Origin: Pseudomonadota bacterium
GTDB lineage: Bacteria; Pseudomonadota; Alphaproteobacteria; Sphingomonadales; Sphingomonadaceae
NCBI GenBank assembly: GCA_029550345.1
Contig: JAKPHK010000082.1
Location: forward strand, 1 to 64,000
Length of the DNA stretch: 64,000 bases
Reading direction: 5' to 3'
The position numbers and the translations under genes were made by a program. Below are positions 1 to 8,356 of the stretch, in pieces. How positions within the stretch are numbered: position 1 is the first letter of the stretch; each line of letters starts with the position of its first letter. The notes beneath the pieces are model-generated. The model was given only the letters and a program-made list of their open reading frames with translations. It made no database searches and was not told the origin of the DNA.

Positions 1-1529
1 CCGTTCTCGGTCTCGACCGAGAAGGCGGCGATGTCGCCGTGGTTGAAGCCGGGCAGCTGTTCCACCGCCCACTCGATATCCTGCGGCCAGTGGTTCTTGC
101 CGTTGATGATGATCATGTCCTTGGCGCGGCCAACGATGAACAGGTAGCCGTCCACCATGTAGCCCATATCGCCGGTGTCCAGCCAGCCATCGACCAGGCA
201 GGCCTCGGTCGCTTCGGGGTCGCGGAAATAGCCGACCATCACGCTGGGGCCCTTGCACCACACCTTGCCAATGTGATGATCCGGCAGCGGCTCGCCATGT
301 TCGCCGCGGATCTCGAGCGCCATGTCCTTGACCGCCTTGCCGCAGTTGACGATCGCGCGGTAGCGGGCCGGGCGGGAAAGATCGCGGCTGGCGCCGGACA
401 GGCGCTCTTCCTCAACCAGTTCGACCCGGATGCCTTCGCCCGGCGGCATGATCGTAACCGCCAGGGTTGCTTCGGCCAGGCCATAGCTCGGCAGGAAAGC
501 GCTGGCCTTGAACCCGGCAGGCGCAAAGGCGTTGACGAAGCCCTGCATCACGTCCGGGCGGATCATGTCTGCCCCGTTGCCGGCGATCCGCCAGCGCGAC
601 AAGTCAAACCGTTCGTCAACGTGGCTCTGGCTGGAAATACGGCGGGCGCAGATGTCATAGCCGAAAGTCGGCGAATAGCTCAGCGTGGTGCCGGGATTGC
701 GGCTGATCATGTCGAGCCAGGCGAGCGGACGGCGGGCGAAATCCTCGGTCTTGAGGTAATCGGCCGAAACCTGGTTGGCGATCGGCGAGAGGAAGCAGCC
801 GACCAGCCCCATATCGTGATACCACGGCAGCCAGGAAACGCAGCGATCGCTTTCAATCAGCAGCATCCCTTCGCCGTGCCCGGCCAGGTTGTTGAGCAGG
901 CTGGCGTGGGTCACCGCCACGCCGTGCGGGAACCGGGTCGAGCCGGAGGAATATTGCAGATAGCAGATATCATCGCCCGAGGCTTCGGGCAGGGCCACGT
1001 CCGGCGCGGCGCCAGCGGCGAAGGCATTCCAGGCGATCCCCTCGCAGCCCTGCCGCACGGCGGCGGCGTGGGTCATCTCGGCAATTTCGGGCGGGTAGAA
1101 CAGGACCTTGGGATCGCTGCTCGCCAGCTGTACCGCCAGCTGGTCGATATAGGCGTCCTTGCCGCCAAAGCTGGTCGGCAGCGGCAGCGGAACCGGCCAG
1201 GCCCCGGCATAGATGCAGCCGCAGAACAGCGCGGCGAATTCCGGGCCAGTCTCGGCAATCAAGGCGATCCGGTCGCCCTGGCCGATCCCGTGGGCAATCA
1301 GACGGCGGGCCATGGCCAGCGAATCGCTGCGCAGTTCACTATAGGGATAGACCCGCTTCAGGGTGCCGCGCGGATCGTGAAAATTGAGCCCGCGCTTGCC
1401 GGTCGCGGCATAGTCCAGCGCTTCGCCAAAGGTGGCGAAATTGGAAAGGCGGCGCGGAAGATCGTCTTCGTTCGGCGTCGGCACCAGTGCGGTACCAGCA
1501 TTCGGCTCCATCAGCGAAGCATCGGTCAT
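1..1529 (-). CDS. Fatty acyl-AMP ligase (FAAL-type), C-terminus cut by window edge
   Basis: This is an ANL-superfamily adenylating enzyme that should activate a fatty acid as acyl-AMP, usually for loading onto an acyl carrier protein or a polyketide/lipid assembly line. Reading the minus strand gives the motif YLQYSSGSTRFPHGV (the ATP-binding P-loop in its FAAL form), then SWLPWYHDMGLVG, LPSYGLAEATLAVT, DTGDMGY and KNHWPQDIEW near the visible end. The YSSGSTRxPxG and WLPxYHDMGL forms are typical of FAALs rather than acyl-CoA synthetases. About 509 codons are present; the last part of the C-terminal lid domain lies beyond base 1. The ATG at 1529 gives the sequence MTDASLMEPNAG. Whether a carrier protein or polyketide synthase follows downstream cannot be seen. 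Known FAALs lacking CoA activity have a specific insertion, which I did not map. Confidence 0.85.
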   Translation of the reverse strand, partial: MTDASLMEPNAGTALVPTPNEDDLPRRLSNFATFGEALDYAATGKRGLNFHDPRGTLKRVYPYSELRSDSLAMARRLIAHGIGQGDRIALIAETGPEFAALFCGCIYAGAWPVPLPLPTSFGGKDAYIDQLAVQLASSDPKVLFYPPEIAEMTHAAAVRQGCEGIAWNAFAAGAAPDVALPEASGDDICYLQYSSGSTRFPHGVAVTHASLLNNLAGHGEGMLLIESDRCVSWLPWYHDMGLVGCFLSPIANQVSADYLKTEDFARRPLAWLDMISRNPGTTLSYSPTFGYDICARRISSQSHVDERFDLSRWRIAGNGADMIRPDVMQGFVNAFAPAGFKASAFLPSYGLAEATLAVTIMPPGEGIRVELVEEERLSGASRDLSRPARYRAIVNCGKAVKDMALEIRGEHGEPLPDHHIGKVWCKGPSVMVGYFRDPEATEACLVDGWLDTGDMGYMVDGYLFIVGRAKDMIIINGKNHWPQDIEWAVEQLPGFNHGDIAAFSVETEN

Positions 1530-1648
1530 GCGCGAAAACCCGTTCTATTTCAGTGTGATGCGCTGATTATTCCGGCGTCAACACAGGGTAAAGTCCATCA
1601 CGGGCCCCTCATTGCCCGCACCACAGGCTTTCCCAATTACGGCACACT

Positions 1649-2221
1649 GTGGCACGAATAAGGCCGATGGTAACCACGCCCCGCCCCAAACGCGCGCCCC
1701 GCCCGCTCGACGCGGCCCGGCTTGAGGAGCTGGCGCTGGCCTATGTCGCCCGCTTTGCGACCAGCGCGGCCAAGCTCGAAGGCTATCTGCTGCGCAAGCT
1801 GCGCGAACGCGGCTGGGAGGGAGAGGGTGAGGCGCCGGTGCGGGCGCTGGTCGCGCGGTTTGTCGCCAGCGGCTATGTCGATGATCTGGCCTATGCCCGG
1901 GCCAAGAGCGGCAGCCTGCTGCGCCGCGGCTATGGCCAGCGCCGGATCGGCCAGGCGCTCCACGCTGCCGGGATTGATGAAGATGTGCGGGAAGAAGTCC
2001 GCGCGGGCGAGGGCGCCGAGCGCCGCGCCGCGCTGGCCTGCGCGCAAAAGCGCGGGTTCGGGCCGTTCGGGCGGGACCTGCCGGACCGCGCACTGAAGGA
2101 AAAGCAGATCGCCGCGCTGCTGCGTGCCGGGCACCGGCTGGACAGCGCGCGCGAATTGGTCAATGCCGCAAACGAAGCGGTCGCGATCGAATGGGCCGGC
2201 CAGATTGATGAGGACGATTGA
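1649..2221 (+). CDS. recX: Regulatory protein RecX
   Basis: RecX binds RecA and modulates its filament during recombination and the SOS response. The 190-residue product has the all-helical RecX repeat pattern: LRERGW with a following LVARFVASGYVDDLAYARA, then LLRRGYGQRRIGQAL and a third repeat ending KEKQIAALLRAGHRLDSARELV. The start is a GTG at 1649; an ATG at 1667 (MVTTPRPKRAPR) is an equally good alternative and removes only six residues. The stop codon overlaps the ATG of the next gene (TGATG), so the two are probably translationally coupled. RecA itself is not in the window. The family is confident from the repeat layout and length; the start is uncertain. Confidence 0.85.
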   Translation: MARIRPMVTTPRPKRAPRPLDAARLEELALAYVARFATSAAKLEGYLLRKLRERGWEGEGEAPVRALVARFVASGYVDDLAYARAKSGSLLRRGYGQRRIGQALHAAGIDEDVREEVRAGEGAERRAALACAQKRGFGPFGRDLPDRALKEKQIAALLRAGHRLDSARELVNAANEAVAIEWAGQIDEDD

Positions 2222-2703
2222 TGCGCGGTTTCCTGCTTGCAACCCTGGCCCTGACGCTTGCTGCTTGCTCACCGGGCAGCAACGATGCCACCGCGCAATC
2301 GACCCAGGCCGCGCCTGCGGTCCACCCCCAGTCCGGCCTGCCGGTGGTGCCGCTGACGATCACCCATGGCGGCAAGAAGCTGGCCTTCCGGGTCGAAGTG
2401 GCGCGAAGCGGGCAGGAACAGGCCAAGGGGCTGATGTTCCGCACTGCGATGGGGGCGGACGAAGGGATGATTTTCCCGATGGAACCACCGCGCGGCGCCA
2501 GCTTCTGGATGCGCAACACGGTGATCCCGCTAGACCTGATCTTCGTCGGCACCGACGGTCGGATCACCAACATCGCCGCCAATGCCGTGCCCTATGACGA
2601 AACCCCGCTGCGATCGACCGGGCTGGTCAAGGCCGTGCTCGAACTGAACGGCGGCCGCGCGGCGCAGCTGGGGATCGTGCCGGGAGATCGGGTGGAGTGG
2701 TGA
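2221..2703 (+). CDS. DUF192 family lipoprotein
   Basis: The product is about 160 residues with a lipoprotein signal sequence: a short charged start, a hydrophobic stretch and the lipobox LAAC near residue 17, so it should be anchored in the envelope. The mature part matches the DUF192 fold: FRVEVARSGQEQAKGLMFR, EGMIFPMEPPR, FWMRNTVIPLDLIFV and a C-terminal PGDRVEW. The biochemical role of DUF192 is not established. The ATG at 2221 is chosen because it overlaps the recX stop and gives a clean signal peptide; a TTG one codon earlier is less likely. Confidence 0.85.
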   Translation: MRGFLLATLALTLAACSPGSNDATAQSTQAAPAVHPQSGLPVVPLTITHGGKKLAFRVEVARSGQEQAKGLMFRTAMGADEGMIFPMEPPRGASFWMRNTVIPLDLIFVGTDGRITNIAANAVPYDETPLRSTGLVKAVLELNGGRAAQLGIVPGDRVEW

Positions 2704-2747
2704 TCTCTGCCTTGCGCGCGGGGGGCAAGAAAGGCTAACGGGCGCGC

Positions 2748-3137
2748 ATGGGATTCTTCGGCAAGATCTTCACCTGGTGGAACGGGGCGACCCTTACCAC
2801 GATGCTCAATTCGGCGCTGACCGGCGAGAAGGTTGGCACTGACGCGCAGGGCAACACCTATTACCGGGCGAAGAAGCCCTATCCCAAGGGCCATCCCTTT
2901 GCCGGGAAAGAGCGCCGCTGGGTGATCTACAACGGCGCCAACGATGCCAGCCGGGTTCCGGCCGAATGGCACGGCTGGCTGCACGGCAGCTTTGATGGCG
3001 TGCCCGAATCGAACCTGCCGCCGCCGCGGGTCTGGGAAACCGAATATACCCCCAACGCCACCGGCACGGTCCAGGCGCACCGCCCGCACCACGGCCGCAG
3101 CAGCGGCGATTACGAGGCGTGGTCACCGGACGCCTGA
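2748..3137 (+). CDS. NADH:ubiquinone oxidoreductase NDUFA12-type accessory subunit
   Basis: This is the bacterial homologue of the 17.2-kDa (B17.2/NDUFA12) supernumerary subunit of respiratory complex I, found in alphaproteobacteria and mitochondria. The 129-residue product carries the family features GNTYY, ERRWVIYNG, ASRVPAEWHGWLH and a C-terminal YEAWSPDA. The protein sits on the matrix/cytoplasmic side of complex I. It lies apart from any nuo operon in this window. It is followed with a TGATG overlap by the DUF2155 gene, a pairing I recognise as common in sphingomonads. Confidence 0.92.
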   Translation: MGFFGKIFTWWNGATLTTMLNSALTGEKVGTDAQGNTYYRAKKPYPKGHPFAGKERRWVIYNGANDASRVPAEWHGWLHGSFDGVPESNLPPPRVWETEYTPNATGTVQAHRPHHGRSSGDYEAWSPDA

Positions 3138-3784
3138 TGCGCCGGGGCTCGCTCCTGTTGCTGGCGCCGCTGGCGCTGGCCGCCTGCAAGGGGCAGGGCG
3201 GGGCCGAGGCCGATGCCACCGAAGTGCCCAAGGTTGCGGCGGGACAGGCCGTTTCCGGCGCGGTGGTGGAAAGCGAATACGGCACCCCGGTGAAAGACCG
3301 CGTGGCCACACTCGGCCTGCTCAACAAGCGGACCAACTATACCCAGGACATCGTCCTCAAGACCGGCGAGGCCAAGCGGATCGGCAATGTCACGATCAAG
3401 CTGGCCACTTGCGAACGGACCCCGCCGTGGGAAAGCCCGCCCGAAACCGGCGCTTTCGTGCAGGTCTTCGTCGAAGAGCGGGACAAGCCCGATCAGCCGC
3501 TGACCTGGCGCAAGGTCTTTTCCGGCTGGCTGTTCAAGAATTCACCTTCGGTCAACGTGGTCGAGCACCCGGTCTATGACGTCTGGGTCAAAAGCTGTTC
3601 GATGAAGTTCCCGGGTGAGGAAGACAGCCCGGCTGCCGCCGCATCGCCCAGCAGCGCCGCGAACCCCTCAGGCAGTGCCAGCGCTGCCCCGGAGGCCAAG
3701 CCATCGGCAGCGCCTTCGCCCAAGCCCAGCGCCACGCCGACACCCGCCCCCAAGGCGGCCGCATCGCCCAGCGTCGGGATCTGA
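3137..3784 (+). CDS. DUF2155 lipoprotein with Ala/Pro/Ser-rich tail
   Basis: The ATG at 3137 overlaps the stop of the NDUFA12 gene and opens a lipoprotein signal peptide ending LALAAC. The conserved DUF2155 core follows: AVVESEYGTPVKDRVATLGL, KTGEAKRIGNVTIKLATCER, FVQVFVEE and FSGWLFKNSPSVNVVEHPVYDVWVKSC written here as separate consecutive blocks. The function of the family is unknown; it is an envelope protein in alphaproteobacteria. After the core there is a roughly 60-residue low-complexity tail rich in Ala, Pro, Ser and Lys. That tail is encoded entirely antisense to the 3' end of aat, a 211-bp convergent overlap. A GTG at 3119 is a possible but less likely start. Confidence 0.85.
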   Translation: MRRGSLLLLAPLALAACKGQGGAEADATEVPKVAAGQAVSGAVVESEYGTPVKDRVATLGLLNKRTNYTQDIVLKTGEAKRIGNVTIKLATCERTPPWESPPETGAFVQVFVEERDKPDQPLTWRKVFSGWLFKNSPSVNVVEHPVYDVWVKSCSMKFPGEEDSPAAAASPSSAANPSGSASAAPEAKPSAAPSPKPSATPTPAPKAAASPSVGI

Positions 3785-4407
3785 GCGGCGCGCAGCCGCT
3801 TCAGGTATTCGGCCTGGGTGATCTCTATGGCGCCCAGACTGGCGAGGTGGCCGGTCATGAACTGACAATCGAGCAGCAGGCCGCCGCCCCGGCGCAAGGC
3901 CGCAACCAGCCAGGCCAGCGCCACCTTCGATGAATTGTCGGCCCGGCTGAACATCGATTCGCCGCAGAACACCCGATCGAACCCGACGCCGTAAAGCCCG
4001 CCGACCAGATCGCCATCGCGCCAGCATTCGATCGAATGGGCCAGGCCGCGTTGGTGGAGTTCAAGGTAGCTCGCCTCGATTCGGCGACTGATCCAGGTTT
4101 CCTCCGCATCGGGGCGCGGGGCGGCGCATTCGCGGATCACCCGGCCAAAAGCGGCGTTGCAGCTGACCCGGTAGGTGCCGCGCTTCAAAACCTTCGCCAG
4201 TGAGCGCGAACAGTGGAAACCATCCAGCGGCAGCACCGCCCGGCGGCGCGGTTCGACCCAGAAAACCTCGGAATCCTCGCGCGCATCGGCCATTGGAAAG
4301 ATGCCGCTGCGATAGGCCAGCAGCAGCATATCAGGGTCGATCGGCGAGGGCGATGTTGGAGCGTGCACGGCAAATTCACATATGGGCCTTTGCGACACGC
4401 TTGTCAT
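3574..4407 (-). CDS. aat: Leucyl/phenylalanyl-tRNA--protein transferase
   Basis: Aat transfers Leu or Phe from charged tRNA to proteins with N-terminal Arg or Lys, marking them for ClpAP degradation through the N-end rule. Family motifs are clear: GIFPM, EPRRRAVLPLDGFH, ETWIS, GGLYGVGFDRVFCGESMFS and LLLDCQFMTGHLASLGA. The core ends near residue 210 (QAEYLKRLRAAQ); the remaining 68 residues are a low-complexity Gly/Ala/Leu tail that the family does not normally have, since most members are about 220-240 residues. The tail is read through the antisense of the DUF2155 gene's own tail. Either the stop was lost by mutation or one of the two tails is recent. The ATG at 4407 fits the usual short N-terminal extension before the PDMLLLAY motif. 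Confidence 0.92.
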   Translation of the reverse strand: MTSVSQRPICEFAVHAPTSPSPIDPDMLLLAYRSGIFPMADAREDSEVFWVEPRRRAVLPLDGFHCSRSLAKVLKRGTYRVSCNAAFGRVIRECAAPRPDAEETWISRRIEASYLELHQRGLAHSIECWRDGDLVGGLYGVGFDRVFCGESMFSRADNSSKVALAWLVAALRRGGGLLLDCQFMTGHLASLGAIEITQAEYLKRLRAAQIPTLGDAAALGAGVGVALGLGEGAADGLASGAALALPEGFAALLGDAAAAGLSSSPGNFIEQLLTQTS

Positions 4408-4442
4408 CGGGCACTGTTGCGACTAGAGGCGCTTCCGCCTGC

Positions 4443-4518
4443 AGGAGTGTAGCTCAGTTGGTAGAGCATCGGTCTCCAAAACCGAGGGCCGCGGGTTCGA
4501 ATCCTGCCACTCCTGCCA
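4443..4518 (+). tRNA. tRNA-Trp (CCA anticodon)
   Basis: The cloverleaf closes completely. The acceptor stem AGGAGTG (4443-4449) pairs with CACTCCT (4508-4514); the D arm is GCTC/GAGC; the anticodon stem TCGGT/ACCGA holds the loop CTCCAAA with anticodon CCA; the T arm GCGGG/CCTGC encloses TTCGAAT. The CCA end is encoded (4516-4518). Confidence 0.96.
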
Positions 4519-4548
4519 GCGCCTTTCCGCCAGCAACCGAAGCCCGCG

Positions 4549-6051
4549 ATGCCCGATGACGCCGCATCAGTGCCGTCCAACCCCCAGCCCATGAGCCTTC
4601 GTGCCTGGCTGGCGGGCAAACCCGGCCCGAGCGAATTCCTGGGGCTGGGGCTGTTTCTGGCGCTGCTGTCGGCGCTGCCGGTGCTGGTCGCGCGCTATCC
4701 GCAGATGGTCGATTATCCGGCCCACCTGGCGCGGATGCACATCATGCTGATGCGCGATCAAAGCCCGTTCCTGCAGGAATATTACGGCTTCCAATGGCGC
4801 TGGATGGGCAACCTTGGCGCCGATATCCTGATCGTCCCGCTCAGCTGGTTCTTCAGCCTTGAAACCGCCGGGCGGATCATCGCCGCGATTATTCCGCCGC
4901 TGACGGCGGGGTCGCTGCTGGCGGTGGAATGGGCGGTTCGGCGGCGGATCGGGATGGCCAGCCTGCTGGCTTTTGCCTTCGTCTGGTCACCCTCCGCGCT
5001 GCTGGGGTTCCTGAATTTCGGGCTGGCCCAGGCCGCCGCGCTCTATGCCTTTGCGCTGTGGGTCCTGCTTGATGGCAAGAAATGGCGCGCGCCGCTGTTC
5101 ATCCCGATCGGGGTCTTCGTCTGGCTCGGCCACGTTTCGGGATGGGGCATCCTGGGGATCATGGTGTTCGGCTATGAATGGTCGAAGGAAAAATCATGGC
5201 GCGCCTTTGTGGCGCCCTGGCCGCTGTTCTTCCCGTTCCTGACCCTGGTGCTGGGCGACAACCCCGGCAAGCCGCCCAGCTATGGCCCGGCCCCGCAGCT
5301 CTACAAGTGGGCGATCTGGAAGCAGGCGATGCGCGGCACGTTCCAGTGGGTCGATTACGGCATGACTATCGCCATCGGCCTGCTGCTGCTCGGCTCGCTG
5401 TGGTGGCGCAAGTGGGACGGCAAGCTGGGCTGGGCGGCGCTGATCATGCTGCTGTCCTCACTCGCCCTGCCGCGTCACATCTTCGGCGGCGATCTGGTCG
5501 ATGCGCGGATGATCTCGGCCGGGCTGATGATCGGGGTGCTGGGCCTTTCGTGGCGGGCACCGCGCTGGCTGGTGCTGCTGGTCCCGGCGGTGTTCCTGTT
5601 CCGCCTGGGCTATACCACGATCGACTGGGAGCGCGATTCGCGTGAGACTGCCCAGGCGCTGAGCGCGCTGGACGGCTTGCCCCAGGGCGCCAAGATCGCA
5701 TCCTATGTGGTGACAGAACGCAGCGAATGGGGTTTCAACGGCAAGGAGCACATCTGCGGTTATGCCGTGGTCCGGCTCGATGCCTTCACCAATTGCAACT
5801 TTGCGCTGCCCGGCATCCATATGATGACGATCAACGGCGGCGGGCCGTTTTTCCGTGATCCGTTCCACCGCCTGAATCACCGCGAAGGCCGCAAGATCGA
5901 CATCTCGGATTACAACCCGGCCAAGCACACCGATTACCTGTGGTACGTCGGCCAGTCCGATCCGGTCCGGCTGCCGCCCGGCTTCAAGGTTGAGCAGCGC
6001 GGGCGGACCTGGTTCCTGGCGCATCTTGCAAAACCGCCCGGCGGTAGCTAA
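4549..6051 (+). CDS. Polytopic membrane protein, possibly GT-C glycosyltransferase-like
   Basis: The 500-residue product has a cytoplasmic N-terminus of about 28 residues and then many hydrophobic helices up to about residue 350 (for example LGLFLALLSALPVLV, SLLAFAFVWSPSALLGFL, AIGLLLLGSLWW, LVLLVPAVFLF), followed by a soluble domain of about 140 residues. The first loop contains VDYPAHLARMHIM, which resembles the acidic periplasmic loop of GT-C-type polyprenyl-sugar-dependent glycosyltransferases, but the match is short. I do not recognise a named family. The gene starts 31 bp after tRNA-Trp and precedes secE by 132 bp. Confidence 0.75.
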   Translation: MPDDAASVPSNPQPMSLRAWLAGKPGPSEFLGLGLFLALLSALPVLVARYPQMVDYPAHLARMHIMLMRDQSPFLQEYYGFQWRWMGNLGADILIVPLSWFFSLETAGRIIAAIIPPLTAGSLLAVEWAVRRRIGMASLLAFAFVWSPSALLGFLNFGLAQAAALYAFALWVLLDGKKWRAPLFIPIGVFVWLGHVSGWGILGIMVFGYEWSKEKSWRAFVAPWPLFFPFLTLVLGDNPGKPPSYGPAPQLYKWAIWKQAMRGTFQWVDYGMTIAIGLLLLGSLWWRKWDGKLGWAALIMLLSSLALPRHIFGGDLVDARMISAGLMIGVLGLSWRAPRWLVLLVPAVFLFRLGYTTIDWERDSRETAQALSALDGLPQGAKIASYVVTERSEWGFNGKEHICGYAVVRLDAFTNCNFALPGIHMMTINGGGPFFRDPFHRLNHREGRKIDISDYNPAKHTDYLWYVGQSDPVRLPPGFKVEQRGRTWFLAHLAKPPGGS

Positions 6052-6183
6052 GTGCGCTTTCGTCATCCGACATCGGAGAACAGATCGCCCCTCCCGGTCA
6101 GGCTGGAACCCAGCCGCCGGGGCGGCGCTGTCCCCTTGGCGGAAGACACGAGGAAACAGATCCAAGAAGGCGAGTGAGCGATC

Positions 6184-6378
6184 ATGGCCAAGTTCAACCC
6201 CGGCGAATTCATGCGCCAGGTCCAGACCGAAGCACGCAAGGTGGTTTGGCCCAGCCGTCAGGAAACGGTGACGACCGCGATGTTCGTGGGCGTGCTGATG
6301 ACGATCCTTGCCCTGTTCTTCCTCGGCGTCGATACGGTCTTCGGCAAGATCGTGCAGTTCCTCCTTTCGCTGGCCTGA
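6184..6378 (+). CDS. secE: Preprotein translocase subunit SecE
   Basis: SecE is the essential clamp subunit of the SecYEG channel. At 64 residues it is the short single-helix form usual outside enterobacteria. The amphipathic segment FMRQVQTEARKVVWPSRQET contains the signature KVVWPSR, followed by one transmembrane helix (AMFVGVLMTILALFFLGVD). A purine-rich ribosome site (AAGGCGAG) lies just upstream. nusG follows 32 bp later, the usual pairing. Confidence 0.95.
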   Translation: MAKFNPGEFMRQVQTEARKVVWPSRQETVTTAMFVGVLMTILALFFLGVDTVFGKIVQFLLSLA

Positions 6379-6410
6379 TCGCCGGCGCTCCGCAAATTCA
6401 GAGATCACAC

Positions 6411-6947
6411 ATGGCCCGCTGGTACATCATCCACGCCTATTCAGGTTTTGAGAACAAGGTGAAGGAATCGATCCTCGCCGAGGCTGAGCGGCTTGGGCTT
6501 GACGCTCTGGTCGAAGCGGTCGAGGTCCCGCACGAAACCGTGACCGAAGTGAAGCGCGGCAAGAAGGTTCAGGTCGAGCGCAAGACCATGCCCGGCTACG
6601 TTCTGGCCAAGCTGGCGATGAACGACGACGTTTATCACCTGGTCAAGAACACCGCCAAGGTCACCGGGTTCCTGGGCCATGCCGGCAAGCCGCAGCCGAT
6701 CACCGAACGCGAAGCTGCCCGCTATTTCGGCGCGCGCGAAGCCGCTGCGGCCGAACCCAAGAAGCACATCAGCGTCGATTACGAAATCGGCGATTCGGTC
6801 AAGGTTCTGGACGGTCCGTTCAATTCGTTCACCGGCGTGGTGGAAGAGCTGGATTTCGACAAGAACCGGGTCAAGGTTTCGGTCTCGATCTTCGGCCGCG
6901 CCACTCCGGTCGAACTGGACTTCGAACAGGTCGAACTGGTCAAGTAA
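6411..6947 (+). CDS. nusG: Transcription termination/antitermination protein NusG
   Basis: NusG binds RNA polymerase, suppresses pausing and couples to Rho or ribosomal S10. The 178-residue product has the NGN domain (WYIIHAYSGFENKV, MPGYVLAKL, VTGFLGHAGKPQPI) and the C-terminal KOW domain (IGDSVKVLDGPFNSFTGVVE). The ATG at 6411 gives the standard MARWYIIHAYSG start. In many proteobacteria rplK and rplA follow directly; here a ClC gene begins 6 bp after the stop and the ribosomal genes only resume at 10169. Confidence 0.96.
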   Translation: MARWYIIHAYSGFENKVKESILAEAERLGLDALVEAVEVPHETVTEVKRGKKVQVERKTMPGYVLAKLAMNDDVYHLVKNTAKVTGFLGHAGKPQPITEREAARYFGAREAAAAEPKKHISVDYEIGDSVKVLDGPFNSFTGVVEELDFDKNRVKVSVSIFGRATPVELDFEQVELVK

Positions 6948-6953
6948 ACGATC

Positions 6954-8243
6954 GTGGCGGCCCGGCTGCCCGATTGGCTCGATTTCCCCGGATCACAGGA
7001 TCTGCGGCGGCGGCTGGCCACGGTGGTCGGCGCGGTGCTGCTCAGTCTGGTCGCGATTGCTTTCGCGGCGGCGGGGGAACGCGCACAAGACGCCTTCGTG
7101 GCGCTGCAACACCGCTGGCACTGGTTGCCGCTGGTCCTGACCCCGGCGACGTTCATGGCGGTCGCCTGGGCAACCCGGCGCTGGATGCCTGCCGCCGGGG
7201 GGTCCGGCATTCCCCAGGTCATGGCCGCGGCGCGCCACCCTGTGCGCGCGGCGCGCGGTCCGCTGGTCTCGCTCAAGTCTGCGCTCGGCAAGCTGGCAGG
7301 CACCTTGCTGATGATGCTGGCCGGGGGATCGGTCGGGCGCGAAGGGCCGACCGTTCAGCTCAGCGCGGCGGTCATGGTGGCGGTGCACCGCTGGCTGCGG
7401 GTGCCGGTGACGGCCGGGGTGATCATCGCCGGCGGTGCAGCCGGGATCGCTGCGGCATTCAACACGCCGCTGGCCGGGGTCGCCTTCGCGATCGAGGAAC
7501 TGGCCGCGGCCTTTGAACAGAAAGTCGCGGTTCTGGTGATGGGCGCGGTGCTGATCGCCGGGCTGGTCAGTCTGGGGCTGGCCGGAGACTACGTCTATTT
7601 CGGCGCGACCAGCGAAGTTTTGCCGCTGCGCACGATCTTGATCACCGCGCCGCTGGTCGGGGTGCTGGGCGGCCTGGCAGGGGGGCTGTTCGCGCGGTTG
7701 CTGGTAACGATGCGCAAGGTTCAGGGAGGCCCGCTTGGCGCACTGCGGCGGCGGCCGATGCTGCTGGCGGGGCTGTGCGGCATTATTGTCGCCGGGGTCG
7801 GGATCGCGACCGACGGATTGAGCTGGGGCACCGGCTATGCCGAAACCCGCGCCTTGCTGACCGGTGAAAGCCTGTCCCTGGCTTTCGGGCCGGCCAAGCT
7901 GGTCGCCACGGTGGCCTCTTCGCTGAGCGGCGCGCCGGGCGGGATATTCGCCCCGTCGTTGTCGGTCGGTGCCGGGCTGGGCCAGCTGGTGTCGCAGGCC
8001 TTTCCGGCCGAGCAATCGGGCGCGATCGTGCTCCTGGGCATGATCGCCTATTTCACCGGCGTGGTCCGCGCGCCGCTCACCGCGATCATCATCGTGATGG
8101 AAATGACCGCCGACCGGAGCATGATCCTGCCGCTGTTCGGCGCCGCGCTGATCGCCGACTGGGTCAGCGCCCGGGTCTGCCCGGACAAGCTTTATCACGC
8201 GTTGTCGCTGGAGTTCGGGGTTAGAGCCAAAACCGCCGGTTGA
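6954..8243 (+). CDS. ClC-family chloride channel or Cl-/H+ antiporter
   Basis: The 429-residue membrane protein has the four chloride-binding signatures of ClC proteins: GGSGIPQV, GREGPTVQ (with the gating Glu), GAPGGIFAPSL, and a Tyr in KLYHAL near the C-terminus. The sequence FNTPLAGVAFAIEEL retains the intracellular proton-path Glu known from the E. coli exchanger, which favours H+/Cl- exchange over pure channel activity; that is inference. No CBS domains follow. The start is a GTG 6 bp after the nusG stop without a good ribosome site, so expression may depend on coupling to nusG translation. Confidence 0.93.
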   Translation: MAARLPDWLDFPGSQDLRRRLATVVGAVLLSLVAIAFAAAGERAQDAFVALQHRWHWLPLVLTPATFMAVAWATRRWMPAAGGSGIPQVMAAARHPVRAARGPLVSLKSALGKLAGTLLMMLAGGSVGREGPTVQLSAAVMVAVHRWLRVPVTAGVIIAGGAAGIAAAFNTPLAGVAFAIEELAAAFEQKVAVLVMGAVLIAGLVSLGLAGDYVYFGATSEVLPLRTILITAPLVGVLGGLAGGLFARLLVTMRKVQGGPLGALRRRPMLLAGLCGIIVAGVGIATDGLSWGTGYAETRALLTGESLSLAFGPAKLVATVASSLSGAPGGIFAPSLSVGAGLGQLVSQAFPAEQSGAIVLLGMIAYFTGVVRAPLTAIIIVMEMTADRSMILPLFGAALIADWVSARVCPDKLYHALSLEFGVRAKTAG

Positions 8244-8356
8244 GATCGCTGCGGGCAGGTGCGCGGGTGGTCGGTTACCGGTACATCGAAGGCGGTTGGA
8301 TTTCCCGAACTTGCTACCTACGCTTCTGCTTTTGGCTGAAGTTGGAGCGATTTCCG

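Noticed and set aside
39..1661. 540-codon plus-strand open frame opposite the FAAL gene
   Set aside because: Composition has no domain sense; the minus strand shows all adenylating-enzyme motifs.
5458..6408. 316-codon minus-strand frame across the membrane protein and secE
   Set aside because: No motif, and it would be antisense to secE and nusG upstream DNA.
6993..8198. 401-codon minus-strand frame opposite the ClC gene
   Set aside because: The plus strand contains every ClC signature.
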